This document shows, piece after piece, positions 32,501 to 43,040 of a stretch of 64,000 nt of DNA (position 1 is its first letter; each line of letters begins with the position of its first letter). The translations under genes were made by a program, and so were the position numbers. The notes under the pieces are model-generated. The model was not told the origin of the DNA. It made no database searches and was given only the letters and a program-made list of their open reading frames with translations. The stretch is from positions 2,666,001-2,730,000 of the forward strand of contig NZ_OZ240671.1 in the NCBI RefSeq assembly GCF_965198575.1, written 5' to 3'. This DNA is from Lichenicola sp965198575. GTDB taxonomy: Bacteria > Pseudomonadota > Alphaproteobacteria > Acetobacterales > Acetobacteraceae.

Positions 32501-32733
32501 TGGATCGGCTTGCCGTTCTTGGCGTAGATCAGCTGGCCGCATCCGACGGCGCAGTACGGGCACACGCTCGTCCCGACACGGTCGGCCTCTTCCAGGCGCG
32601 GGCGCAGCGTGTCGGAGGCGTGGCTGCGCGAGGCGTCGGTGAACAGGTTCTCGCCGGCGAGCTGGCGGGGAAGGCTCCAGTCGCGCAGGAAGTCCCGGGT
32701 GCGGGCGCCGATCCCCTTGTTGAGCCTCTTCAC
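29533..32733 (-). CDS. fdnG: Formate dehydrogenase, alpha subunit, selenocysteine-containing
   Basis: Oxidises formate to CO2 at a molybdenum (or tungsten) bis-MGD centre. The full frame is 1066 residues if the in-frame TGA at 32140-32142 is read as selenocysteine (residue 198); two open frames meet exactly there with NQARI before and HSSS after, as in E. coli ARVUHG. A 4Fe-4S site is C58, C61, C65 and C93. SLGTSFGRGAATMSLWD follows. tRNA-Sec, selA, selB and selD lie downstream of the divergent subunits. Unlike most FDH-N proteins the N-terminus shows no twin-arginine signal. An automatic caller would split this gene in two. Confidence 0.95.
32110..32128 (-). promoter_or_regulatory. SECIS-like hairpin for selenocysteine insertion
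   Basis: Eleven bases after the TGA on the coding (minus) strand, GGTGCCCA and TGGGTACC form an 8-base-pair stem (one G-U) closed by a three-base GTT loop. A stem-loop whose apical loop carries G and U about 15-25 bases past the UGA is what SelB recognises in bacterial selenoprotein mRNAs. The apical loop here begins 19 bases after the codon. Confidence 0.75.
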
Positions 32734-32900
32734 CCGCGGTCTCCCAATCCAGCCAATCCAACAGGCACGTCACCGTGCTGCCGATTGCCCACCGACGCTG
32801 CACGTTTCCACGCCGGATCGCAACTGGATCGGCTATCACGAGTTGTTCGCGCCCGACGCACGGACAGGTGAGACGTGTGGCCGCGCAAGGAGTGGTGACG
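32734..32900. promoter_or_regulatory. Divergent control region between the two formate dehydrogenase transcripts
   Basis: A 167-base gap with fdnG read to the left and the small protein plus fdnH to the right. Both promoters must lie here or nearby. No convincing -35/-10 pair or operator could be picked out by eye. An AAGGAG at 32887-32892 is the ribosome-binding site of the next gene. Confidence 0.4.
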
Positions 32901-33134
32901 ATGCCGACGATGACCGGGAAGGTGACGATCGTGCAGGAAAGCCGCTTCCAACTGACCGACGAGAACGGCGTATCGCACCTGTTCACCCTGGGCCACGGCT
33001 CGATGGCGGAGCCCGAGCAGCTGGCGCCGCTGCAGCACACACAGGCCCGTGTACGGGTCACCTATATGCAGCCGCGGAACATCATCGGTATGGTTGCGAA
33101 GTCCATCGAGGTCGCTGACGCGTCCGGCAATTGA
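32901..33134 (+). CDS. Small formate-dehydrogenase-associated protein
   Basis: A 77-residue soluble protein with alternating strands: TGKVTIVQESRFQLTDENG, HLFTLGHGS and QARVRVTYMQP, which looks like a small OB- or SH3-like barrel. The AAGGAG (32887-32892) sits eight bases before ATG 32901 and decides the start; the frame is open to 32775 without support. It comes first in the fdnH-fdnI transcript, 30 bases ahead of fdnH. I do not know a name; a role in enzyme assembly or Sec use is inference from position. Confidence 0.7.
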   Translation: MPTMTGKVTIVQESRFQLTDENGVSHLFTLGHGSMAEPEQLAPLQHTQARVRVTYMQPRNIIGMVAKSIEVADASGN

Positions 33135-33164
33135 CGTCCCTGCACCCTTGAGGAGCCAGCCATC

Positions 33165-34226
33165 GTGGACATGCACGCCCGCCTGCAGGACTACACGCAA
33201 TCCAGCCTCGACCGGGTGATGCGAAACGAGAGCGAGCTGACCTCCGGCTCGCTGATCGTGCCTGGCAAGTCGTACGGCTTCTTCACCGACACCACCGTCT
33301 GCATCGGCTGCAAGGCGTGCGAGGTGGCCTGCAAGGAATGGAACAACCTGCCGGCGGACAATATCGGCCTGACCGGGCAGAGCTACGACAACACCGGCGC
33401 GCTGTCGGCCAATACCTGGCGCCACGTGAACTTCATCGAGAAGACCGGCGACATGGGCGGTGTCCCGGCCGCGAAGACCGGGTGCGGGAGCGGCACGGGG
33501 AGCGACGCCAAGGCGGGCGGGGGCTGCGGCTGCGGCGACGGCAAGAGCAATACCAGCACGACGCATGGCGGCGGCAACCACAGCGGCCAGGGCGGCGTCC
33601 GCGACAACAACCAGCAGGCGTTCCAGAGCGGCTGGCTGATGATGAGCGACGTCTGCAAGCACTGCCACAACCCGCCCTGCATGGAGGCGTGCCCGACCGG
33701 CGCGTTGTTCAAGACCGAGTTCGACACCGTCGTGGTGCAGCAGGACATCTGCAACGGCTGCGGCTACTGCGTGCCGGCCTGCCCGTTCGGCGTCGTCGAT
33801 CTCAGCACGATCGACGGCAAGGCGCATAAATGCACGCTCTGCTACGACCGGCTGAAGGGCGGGCTGGAGCCGGCCTGCGCCAAGTCCTGCCCGACGGACT
33901 CTATCCAGTTCGGCGAGATCCCGGTGCTGACCGCCCGTGCCCGTGCCCGCGTCGCGGAGCTGCATGAGCGCGGCGTCGAGAGCGCCTACCTGTATGGCGC
34001 GCCTGGCGAGCCGGGGGCCACCGGTGATCTCGGCCACCTCAACGCGTTCTTCCTGCTGACCGACCGCCCGGAGATCTACAACCTGCCGGTCGCCCCGACC
34101 CGCGCATCGCGCCGCGTGCTGCCCGGCCTGCTGTCCGGGTTCGCGGCCATGGCCGGCCTGGCGATTGCGGTGGCTGCCGTCGTTGGCCGTGAGCCGCCCG
34201 CGGGTTCCGGTGCGAGGCTGCACTGA
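33165..34226 (+). CDS. fdnH: Formate dehydrogenase iron-sulfur (beta) subunit
   Basis: Carries electrons from the catalytic subunit to the membrane. The 353 residues include four 4Fe-4S motifs: C46, C49, C52, C56 (CIGCKACEVAC), CKHCHNPPCMEAC (164-176), CNGCGYCVPAC (196-206) and CTLCYDRL with CAKSC. Between motif groups, residues 100-150 form a Gly/Ser/Thr-rich insert containing CGCG and isolated cysteines, which ordinary FdnH proteins lack as far as I recall. The C-terminus has one helix (LLSGFAAMAGLAIAVAAVVG) as anchor. GTG 33165 follows GAGGAG; it overlaps the next ATG by one stop-codon base. Confidence 0.92.
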   Translation: MDMHARLQDYTQSSLDRVMRNESELTSGSLIVPGKSYGFFTDTTVCIGCKACEVACKEWNNLPADNIGLTGQSYDNTGALSANTWRHVNFIEKTGDMGGVPAAKTGCGSGTGSDAKAGGGCGCGDGKSNTSTTHGGGNHSGQGGVRDNNQQAFQSGWLMMSDVCKHCHNPPCMEACPTGALFKTEFDTVVVQQDICNGCGYCVPACPFGVVDLSTIDGKAHKCTLCYDRLKGGLEPACAKSCPTDSIQFGEIPVLTARARARVAELHERGVESAYLYGAPGEPGATGDLGHLNAFFLLTDRPEIYNLPVAPTRASRRVLPGLLSGFAAMAGLAIAVAAVVGREPPAGSGARLH

Positions 34227-35323
34227 TGTCGAGCACCTACAAGGCCCCCGAGCTCGGCCCCGAGGACAAGGCCGAGATCCCCGTCGACAGCTCCGAGCGG
34301 GCGATGCCGCAGCGTCCGCGCTGGTCCGGGCCGACCTATTACGGCCGCTCGCAGCTGAAGGCCTCGCCGTTCAACGAGTGGGTGGTCGGCGCGTACATCT
34401 TCCTCGCCGGTCTGTCCGGTGCCGGCATGGTGGTGTCGACCATCGCCGACACGTTGCGGCCGGACTCCGCACGGATCACCGTCCGCAATGCCCGCTACAT
34501 GTCGCTGCTGGCGCCGGTGCTCGGGTCGCCGCTGCTGATCTGGGACCTGCACACCCCGCAACGCTTCTACAACATGCTGCGGATCGCCAAGCACACCTCG
34601 CCGATGTCGATCGGCACCTGGATCCTGATGAGCTTCACCGGGTTCGCCGGTGTCAGCGCCGGCGCCGAGATGGTGTCGGCCCTGCTGCCCGGTACGCGGC
34701 CCTGGATGAACACCGCCGCCCGCATTGCCCAGGTCCCGGCCGCACTCACCGGCGCCGGCCTCGGCAGCTACACGGCGACGCTGCTGTCGGCCACCAGCAC
34801 GCCGTTCTGGGCCGCGGCTCCGCGCACCCTGCCGGTCCGGTTTGCCGCCTCCTCGATTGCCGCGGCGGCATCGGCGCTGGCGCTGCTCGAGCCCGAAACC
34901 GGCATGCGACGGCGTCTCGAGGGCGTGGCCGCGGTGGCGCTGGCGACCGAATTCGTGGCCGGCCTGGTCGCCGACCGGACCTATGAGAAGGCCGGCGTCG
35001 CCGATGCGCGCCTGAGCCGATACGGACGGGTCGAGAAGATCGGCGTGACCGGGTTCGGACTGGTGATGCCGCTCGGGCTGCAGCTGGTCGGGCTGTTCAC
35101 CGACCGCCGCACCACCCGCCAGCTCGGCGCGATCGCGTCGATCGGTGCGATCACCGGCAGCGCGCTGCTGCGTGTGGCGACGATCGGCATCGGCGACGAG
35201 TCTGCCCGCCGGCCCGAGATCAGCTTCCGCTTCAGCCAGCCGGAAAACCTGTCGGCGAAGGACGAGGGCTGGTCGATCCGCGAGAAGATGCGCCGGCTGA
35301 TGTACGCAAAGAACAAGCGCTGA
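34226..35323 (+). CDS. NrfD/PsrC-like membrane subunit of formate dehydrogenase
   Basis: A 365-residue integral membrane protein of the polysulfide-reductase NrfD family, with about eight helices (for example NEWVVGAYIFLAGLSGAGMV and ISMSLLAP-like LLAPVLGSPLLIWDLHTPQRF). The LHTPQRFYNMLRI segment is a family hallmark near the quinone site. NrfD replaces the haem-b FdnI/FdoI subunit, so electrons reach quinone without cytochrome b. It starts on the last base of the fdnH stop. The next feature is tRNA-Sec, read in the opposite direction. Confidence 0.87.
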   Translation: MSSTYKAPELGPEDKAEIPVDSSERAMPQRPRWSGPTYYGRSQLKASPFNEWVVGAYIFLAGLSGAGMVVSTIADTLRPDSARITVRNARYMSLLAPVLGSPLLIWDLHTPQRFYNMLRIAKHTSPMSIGTWILMSFTGFAGVSAGAEMVSALLPGTRPWMNTAARIAQVPAALTGAGLGSYTATLLSATSTPFWAAAPRTLPVRFAASSIAAAASALALLEPETGMRRRLEGVAAVALATEFVAGLVADRTYEKAGVADARLSRYGRVEKIGVTGFGLVMPLGLQLVGLFTDRRTTRQLGAIASIGAITGSALLRVATIGIGDESARRPEISFRFSQPENLSAKDEGWSIREKMRRLMYAKNKR

Positions 35324-35333
35324 TCGGAAACAA

Positions 35334-35426
35334 TGGCGGAGGCGGATGGGAATCGAACCCACCGCCCGTTATTCACGGGCCACCAGTTTTGAAGACTGGG
35401 AGGGCCACCAGACCCCAATCGCCTCC
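35334..35426 (-). tRNA. selC: tRNA-Sec (anticodon TCA)
   Basis: A 93-base tRNA, on the minus strand, with the features of bacterial tRNA-Sec: a long acceptor arm (GGAGGCG pairing with CGCCTCC), anticodon loop CTTCAAA containing TCA, an extended variable arm (CCCGTGAATAACGGG) and a TTCGATT T-loop ending in encoded CCA. It reads UGA when delivered by SelB. It lies 15 bases upstream of the selB stop side, between the formate dehydrogenase and the sel genes. Confidence 0.95.
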
Positions 35427-35440
35427 GTTTCCCGGTCCTA

Positions 35441-37365
35441 TCAGCCTTGGATCGACGCACCAAGCACCCGCCGGTCGCCGACCCGCCGGGTGAACTGGAT
35501 CGTGTCCAGGTATTCGAGCAGCGGCACGCTGAACTTGCGCGAGATGCCGAGCGCCAGGCCGGCCTCCTTCACCAGCAGGCCCTCCCCGGAGCGCAGCAGC
35601 GGCGCCAGCACCCGCCGCGCCTGCTCGACAGCGTCGCGGTGGAACAGGACGTCGCGCTTCTGCACCCGGTCATGCGTGCGAACGATGATGCCGGCCTTCG
35701 CCAGCCGGTCCAGCATGCGGCGCCCCTGGATGTCGGAGTCCGGCATGTCCGGCGGGGTCAGGCCGCCACGCCGGATCGCCTCCGCCAGCCGCTCCGCCAG
35801 TGCACCCTCCGCTTGCGCGGTGGCCTGCTCCTGCGCCGGACGCGCGATCCGCACCAGCCCGCCCTCCTGACGCAGGGCGCCGGCTGCCACGAGCCGGGCC
35901 ACCGCCTCGTCCAGCACGAAGCCCGACGCCGCCGGGACCAGGGCCGCCAGCCGCTCGCGGGACATGCCGTTCGGATGCCCGGCCGTGCGTGCCGCCAGCA
36001 GCCGGGGGAGGGCTGCCACCAGCTTGTCGAACACCACGCGCCCGACCATGCCGCCACTACGCGTCCGCACCACGTCCAGGCCCGCGCCGGGGGCGTCCGC
36101 CGCCAGTCGCTGGATGATGCGGGTCGGGGAGAGGCCGGCCAGGCGCGCCAGCTGCGGCACGGTCAGGCCGCCGCCGCCCACGGTGTCCAGCGCCTCGATC
36201 AGGATGCGGTCGCCGGTGGCGTCTGCGAGCGCCTGCAGCCGCTCGATGCTGCGGGGTGCGTGACGACGCAGCCGCTGCGCCGTCGGATCCAGCACCCGCC
36301 CGCCTGCCACGGTGCTTGCCGGAGACGCGGTGCGCAGGATGAACCGCTCCCGCGCCGGGACTGCCACCGGACGGGTACAATGCAGCTGCGCCAGCGCGGT
36401 CTGGCCCGGCGCCAGCAGGTCGCGGTCGAGCAGTCGAAGCCGGACCTCGATTTCGTCGGTCCCGATCAGCAGCTGCAGCCTGGTCGTGGTCGGCAACGGC
36501 GCGGAGCCGGGCACGCTGGTGATCTCGACGGTGAGCCAGTCGGCGAGAGTCAGCAGGCCGGGCTCACACAGCGCCATGCCGCGCGGCACCTCGCCCGGCT
36601 CGAGCCCGCGCAGGTTGACCGCCACGCGCTGGCCGGGCTCCGCCGCCGGCACCATCCGCCCATGCACCTGCAGCAGGCGGAGGCGCGCCGGCTCGCCACC
36701 CGGAACCAGCTCCATCGGCGTCGTGGTGGTCAGCCGGCCGCGGCGCAGCGTGCCGGTCACCACCGTGCCATGGCCGGCGATGGTGAAGGCGCGATCCACC
36801 GGCAGATAGGCGAACCCGCTGTCATCCTCCCGCGTGGCGACCGATGCCAGGCCGCGGAGAGCATCGCGCACGGCGTCGATGCCGTCGCCGCTGACCACCG
36901 ACGTCAGCAGCGGCGGCCCCACCGGCCGCAGTCCGGCCTTCGCGGCAAAGGCGGCAATCTCCTCGGCCGCCATCGCCGCCTCGTCCGGCGACACCAGGTC
37001 GGCCTTGGTGAGCACGATGATTGCCCGACGCAGGCCCAGCAGCACGGCGATGTCGACATGCTCGACCGTCTGCGGCATCACGCCCTCGTTGGCCGCCACC
37101 ACCAGCAGCACCGCGTCGATACCGGTGGCGCCCGACACCATGGTGCGCACGAAACGCTCGTGTCCCGGCATGTCGATGATGTCGATCTCGCCGCGCGGCT
37201 CCCCGCCACCGGGACCGTCCAGCCGCAGATGCGCGAAGCCGAGGGCGATCGAGATGCCGCGTCGCTGCTCCTCCGGCAGCCGGTCGGTCTCGATGCCGGT
37301 CAGTGCCCGCACCAGCGCGGTCTTGCCGTGATCGACATGGCCGATCACGCCGAGCAGCAGCCGCC

Positions 37366-37369
<4 letters not shown>
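35441..37369 (-). CDS. selB: Selenocysteine-specific elongation factor SelB
   Basis: GTPase that brings Sec-tRNA to the ribosome at UGA codons marked by a SECIS hairpin. The 642 residues begin with the G-domain: GHVDHGKT (10-17), the RRGISIALGFAH switch region, DMPGHERF and TKADL. EF-Tu-like beta-barrel domains follow, then winged-helix repeats at the C-terminus (from about residue 400) that contact mRNA. Length matches family members. ATG 37369 overlaps the selA stop (ATGA), so selA and selB are translationally coupled. Confidence 0.96.
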
Positions 37370-38775
<1,406 letters not shown>

Positions 38776-38874
38776 CCTCCTGTCCAACCCGGCGCGCACG
38801 CTCTGGCGTTTCACCCGACGTCGCGTTCCACTACTAGATGGGGCGCTGCATGCGTCAACGCGGAGCCTCCCACC
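38776..38874. promoter_or_regulatory. selA-selD divergent intergenic region
   Basis: A 99-base gap from which selA-selB run left and selD runs right. It includes cactactagatgggg, a locally AT-richer patch that could hold a -10 element, but no confident promoter pair is visible. Confidence 0.35.
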
Positions 38875-39933
38875 ATGCCCGAAACCATAAGAGAGACGGA
38901 TGTCCGGCTCACCTCGCTGGCGCATGGCGGCGGCTGCGGCTGCAAGCTGGCGCCGTCCGTGCTGCAGCAGATCCTCGGCGAGATGCCGCTCACGGCCCCG
39001 TTCGCCAACCTGATGGTCGGCACCGAGACCGGCGACGACGCGGCGGTCTATCGCCTGAACGACACCCAGGCGCTGGTGGCCACGACCGATTTCTTCATGC
39101 CGGTGGTCGACGACCCGTACGAGTTCGGCCGTATCGCCGCCACCAACGCGCTGTCCGACATCTATGCGATGGGGGGCACCCCGATCATGGCGCTGGCGAT
39201 CCTTGGCATGCCGATCGCCCGCATCGGCATCGAGGATATCCGCGCGATCACCGCCGGCGGCAACGCGGTGTGTGCGGCGGCCGGCATCCCGATTGCCGGC
39301 GGACACTCGATCGACAGCCTGGAGCCGATCTACGGCCTGGTGGCGCTGGGCCTGGTGCATCCCGACCGGTTGGTGCGCAACAGCACCGCGCGCGCCGGCG
39401 ACCGGCTGATCCTGGGCAAGGGGCTCGGCGTGGGTGTGTTCAGCGCCGCCTTCAAGCAGGGCCGGCTGGACGCGGCCGGCTACACCGCGCTGATCGCCTC
39501 CACCACACAGCTGAACCGAATCGGAACCCGGCTTGCCGCCAACCCGGCGGTGCACGCGATGACCGACGTCACCGGCTTCGGCCTGCTCGGGCACACGCTC
39601 GAGATCTGCCGCGGCTCCGGCCTCACGGCACGGCTTGGGATGGATAGGGTTCCGTTGCTGCCCGGTGCAGCCGCCCTTGCCCAGGGTGGCGTCCGCACCG
39701 GTGCGGCGGTGCGGAATTGGGCGAGTTACGGCGGAGCGGTTCGGCTGGGGAGCTCAGTTGCGGACTGGCAGAAGGACCTGCTGTGCGATCCGCAAACCAG
39801 CGGCGGCCTGCTGATCGCGGTGGCCGCGGACGCCGCCGACGAGGTCCTGGCCCTGCTCCACGAGCACGCTTATGCGAACGCCGGCCTGGTCGGCGAACTC
39901 GTCGCCGGCGACCCGCTGGTCGAGGTTGGATGA
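38875..39933 (+). CDS. selD: Selenide, water dikinase
   Basis: Makes selenophosphate from selenide and ATP, the selenium donor for SelA. The 352-residue protein has the glycine-rich active loop HGGGCGCK with C21, C23 and K24, which line up with E. coli C17, C19 and K20; this copy uses cysteine, not selenocysteine. ETGDDAAVY, TTDFFMPVVDDPY, GGHSIDS and DPQTSGGLL are further family motifs. ATG 38875 gives the family N-terminus although the frame is open to 38383. The end is four bases from the convergent ATPase remnant. Confidence 0.95.
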   Translation: MPETIRETDVRLTSLAHGGGCGCKLAPSVLQQILGEMPLTAPFANLMVGTETGDDAAVYRLNDTQALVATTDFFMPVVDDPYEFGRIAATNALSDIYAMGGTPIMALAILGMPIARIGIEDIRAITAGGNAVCAAAGIPIAGGHSIDSLEPIYGLVALGLVHPDRLVRNSTARAGDRLILGKGLGVGVFSAAFKQGRLDAAGYTALIASTTQLNRIGTRLAANPAVHAMTDVTGFGLLGHTLEICRGSGLTARLGMDRVPLLPGAAALAQGGVRTGAAVRNWASYGGAVRLGSSVADWQKDLLCDPQTSGGLLIAVAADAADEVLALLHEHAYANAGLVGELVAGDPLVEVG

Positions 39934-39936
39934 GGG

Positions 39937-40830
39937 TCATGGAGGCGACGACCAGTCCGGCATTTCACGACGCATGAACTCGTCGAAAAGTGGAACGGTA
40001 AACGCCGTATCGCCATGCGCCGGGCTGTAGACCATGCCCTTGGCGATCAGCCCTGAACGCAACGGCGCGACGCTCGTGACACGGGCGCCGTAGGATTTTG
40101 CGATGTCCCCGGAGCGGTGGGAGCCGGGGCCGAGTTCGGCGAGCGCGCGCATGTATCGACGCTCGGTCGGCGTCATGCGGTCCAAACGTACGCGGAAGAA
40201 GCTCTGATCGAGCTTGGTGATCGCGATGTCGTGGGAGCGCATGACATCGTCACGCGTGATAGGGCTGGATGCGGCAGTTGCCCAGGCGAAATGACCCCAT
40301 TCCTGGATGAAGTACGGATAACAGGCAGTAACACGAAGAATCTCTTCCAGGGCATCGGGCGTGTACTGGACGCCCTCATCGTTGGCAGGCTTCTCGATCG
40401 CGATCTTCGCGTCCTGCACAGGGAGTGCGTCGACCTGCGGAAAATCGAACAGTCGTTCGACGTAGGACTCTGCGTCGCCCATCTTGGCCCGGAGCTGCGG
40501 CAGGCCGGCGCCGAACAGCACGACCGGAAGCGATTTCTGGTTACAGCGATGCAGGGCCATGATCAGGGCAGACATGTCCGGCTCGGAGAGATATTGGACC
40601 TCGTCGATTATGATCGAAAGTCCCGATTCCGTTGCCTTTGCCGCTTCACCTATGGACACGAGAAGGTCCGGCAGATCGGCCGTGATGTCTCCGGTATCGG
40701 CAAGCCCTTCTTCCGCGTTGACCGACAGGTCGACACCCTGAAACGTTACATTGAAGACGGAAGCAAAATTACGGAGCCCGGCCCAGGCTCTTACGGCGAG
40801 GTGGTGAGCTGCTTCCTTGCGGGAGAGCTT
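39937..40830 (-). pseudogene. AAA ATPase (ORC1/STAND-like) remnant lacking its P-loop
   Basis: The readable 298 codons match the back two-thirds of a bacterial AAA-type ATPase family: LSIIIDEVQYLSEPDM is Walker B, then VVLFGAGLPQLRAKMGD (sensor region), RVTACYPYFIQEWGHFAW, and a C-terminal winged helix (MRALAELGPGSHRSGDIAK, SPAHGDTAFTVPLFDEFMRR). Homology begins near LSRKEAAH at 40830. Upstream codons to 40983 have no similarity, and the Walker A GxxGxGK motif is absent. It is therefore probably a 5'-deleted gene left beside the peptidase gene. Lower-GC codons than flanks hint at transfer. Confidence 0.65.
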
Positions 40831-40913
40831 GCCGGCGCGCCACTGATCACGGCCGGCTGGACGCCGGGACCGCTCCCGATCAACCTGCCCGCATCCTCTG
40901 GCCGGAACCGTCG

Positions 40914-43025
40914 ATGCGCCTTCGTCATGCCCTGCTGCTCGCCCTGCTGTGTCCGCTGCCGACGCTGGCCGCCACACCTCCACCGGCCGCTGCCGATGCC
41001 CAGCCTCCGGCGTTCCTGACAGACATCGAGGGCAAACCGGCGCTCGACTGGGTTCGCGGCCAGAACACCCACAGCTTCGACGTGCTGCAAGGTGATCCGC
41101 GCTATGCCGGCTTCCACAAGGACGCCCTGGCCATCGCCCAGTCGCATGACCGCATCCCGACCCCGGAGGTCATTGCCGGCCAGGTGTATAATTTCTGGCA
41201 GGACGCGCAGCATCGTCGCGGGCTGTGGCGCCGCACCGATCTCGCCTCCTATCGCACCGCCACGCCCGCCTGGCACACGGTGATCGACCTCGACGCGTTG
41301 TCGGCTTCCGAGCATGCCAACTGGGTGTGGAAAGGCGTCGATTGCGCGGAGCCCGCGGAAACCCGCTGCCTGGTGATGCTGTCCGACGCCGGCGAGGACG
41401 CCACCACGGATCGCGAATTCGACCTGCCGAGCGGCCGCTTCGTCGCGGACGGGTTCGTCCTGCCGCACTCCAAGCAGACCACCGCCTGGGAGAACCAGGA
41501 CACGCTGCTGGTGGCGCGCGATTGGGGTCCCGCCGGCGGCCAGAGCAGCCTGACCGCGTCGGGATATCCGTTCATCGTCAAGCGGTTGCACCGCGGCCAG
41601 ACGCTGGATCAGGCAATCGAGGTGGCGCGCGGCGTTCCGGCCGACATCTCCGACGATCCCCAGGTCATGGTCGATGGCGCGGGCAATCGGGTTGTGCTGA
41701 TCAAGCGCGGCGTGAGCTTCTTCGAGAGCCAGTACCGTCAGGTCACGCCCACCGGGCTGGTCACCCTGACGCTGCCGCCGAAATCGACCGTCATCGGACT
41801 CGTCGCCGGTCGGCTGGTGGTGAAGCTCGATCAGGACTGGCAGCCGCAGGCGGGTCCGATCATCCCCGCCGGCAGCCTGGCGGCACTCGACCTTGGACAT
41901 CCGGATGCGGCGCCGCAGCTGGTGTTCCGGCCTGGTCCGCGGCAGTCGGTCGAGGCGGAGGAGGTCGGCACCACCCGCGGCAGCGTCGTCGCGGCGGTGT
42001 ACGACAATGTCCGCGGCGGCGCATACGTGTTCACGCCTGGCGCCGATGGCTGGACCACGCGCAGGCTCACGCTGCCGGACAACGTCTCGGTCACCCTGAT
42101 CGATGCCGGACCGCGCGACGACCATGTGTTCCTGGAGGTCACCGGCTTCCTGACCCCCAGCCAGCTCTGGCTCGCCGACGCCGCGACCGGGCAGGCAAAC
42201 CAGGTGAAGTCGCTGCCGGCGCAGTTCGATGCCAGCGGGCTTGTCGTCGAGCAGCTCGAGGCGACCTCGCGCGACGGCACCAGGATCCCGTATTTCCTGG
42301 TGCACAGGCGCGGCCTGAAGCCTGACGGCCGCAACCCCACCCTGCTCACTGCCTATGGTGGGTTCGGTGTTTCCAGCGCCCCGCTCTATTCCGGCGCGAT
42401 CGGCCGGCTCTGGCTGGCGCGAGGCGGCGTGTATGCGCTGGCCAACATCCGCGGCGGCGGCGAGTTCGGGCCGGCCTGGCACGAGGCCGGCCGCAAGACC
42501 CAGCGCCAGCGTGTGTTCGATGACTTCGCCGCCGTCGGCCAGGACCTGATCACCCGCGGCATCACCTCGTCGCGCCGGCTCGGCATTCGCGGCCGCTCCA
42601 ATGGTGGCCTGCTGATGGGCGTCGAATTCACACAGCATCCGGAGCTGTGGCGGGCGGTGATCATCGGCGTGCCGCTGCTCGACATGGAGCATTTCGAGAC
42701 GCTGGCGGCAGGCGCCTCATGGGTCGACGAGTACGGCAGCATGTCGAACCCGACGGAGGCCGCGTTCCTGCGGAGCATCTCGCCGTTGCAGGCCCTGCGC
42801 CCGGGGGTGAAATACCCCGAGCCGTTCATCTTCACCTCGACCAAGGATGACCGCGTCGGACCGGTGCATGCCCGGCGATTCGCCTGGCGGCTCACCCAAC
42901 TTGGCGTACCGTTCCTGTACTACGAAGACACCGAGGGTGGTCATTCCGGGACCGCCAACCTGTCCGAGGTCGCGCACGAGCAGGCGCTCGAAGCGACCTA
43001 CCTGGCGCGCCGGCTGATGGACTGA
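40914..43025 (+). CDS. Prolyl oligopeptidase family serine peptidase (S9)
   Basis: A 703-residue secreted or periplasmic peptidase. A signal peptide (LRHALLLALLCPLPTLAA) leads into a seven-bladed propeller domain (about 60-420) and a C-terminal alpha/beta-hydrolase. The nucleophile is S562 in GRSNGGLLMG, the acid lies in the STKDDRVGPVH segment and the histidine is H677 in EGGHSG. The triad is complete. TAYGGFGVSSAP supplies the oxyanion hole. It cleaves short peptides, often after proline. It starts about 80 bases after the ATPase remnant. Confidence 0.93.
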   Translation: MRLRHALLLALLCPLPTLAATPPPAAADAQPPAFLTDIEGKPALDWVRGQNTHSFDVLQGDPRYAGFHKDALAIAQSHDRIPTPEVIAGQVYNFWQDAQHRRGLWRRTDLASYRTATPAWHTVIDLDALSASEHANWVWKGVDCAEPAETRCLVMLSDAGEDATTDREFDLPSGRFVADGFVLPHSKQTTAWENQDTLLVARDWGPAGGQSSLTASGYPFIVKRLHRGQTLDQAIEVARGVPADISDDPQVMVDGAGNRVVLIKRGVSFFESQYRQVTPTGLVTLTLPPKSTVIGLVAGRLVVKLDQDWQPQAGPIIPAGSLAALDLGHPDAAPQLVFRPGPRQSVEAEEVGTTRGSVVAAVYDNVRGGAYVFTPGADGWTTRRLTLPDNVSVTLIDAGPRDDHVFLEVTGFLTPSQLWLADAATGQANQVKSLPAQFDASGLVVEQLEATSRDGTRIPYFLVHRRGLKPDGRNPTLLTAYGGFGVSSAPLYSGAIGRLWLARGGVYALANIRGGGEFGPAWHEAGRKTQRQRVFDDFAAVGQDLITRGITSSRRLGIRGRSNGGLLMGVEFTQHPELWRAVIIGVPLLDMEHFETLAAGASWVDEYGSMSNPTEAAFLRSISPLQALRPGVKYPEPFIFTSTKDDRVGPVHARRFAWRLTQLGVPFLYYEDTEGGHSGTANLSEVAHEQALEATYLARRLMD

Positions 43026-43040
43026 CCGGCGCGGTCCTGG

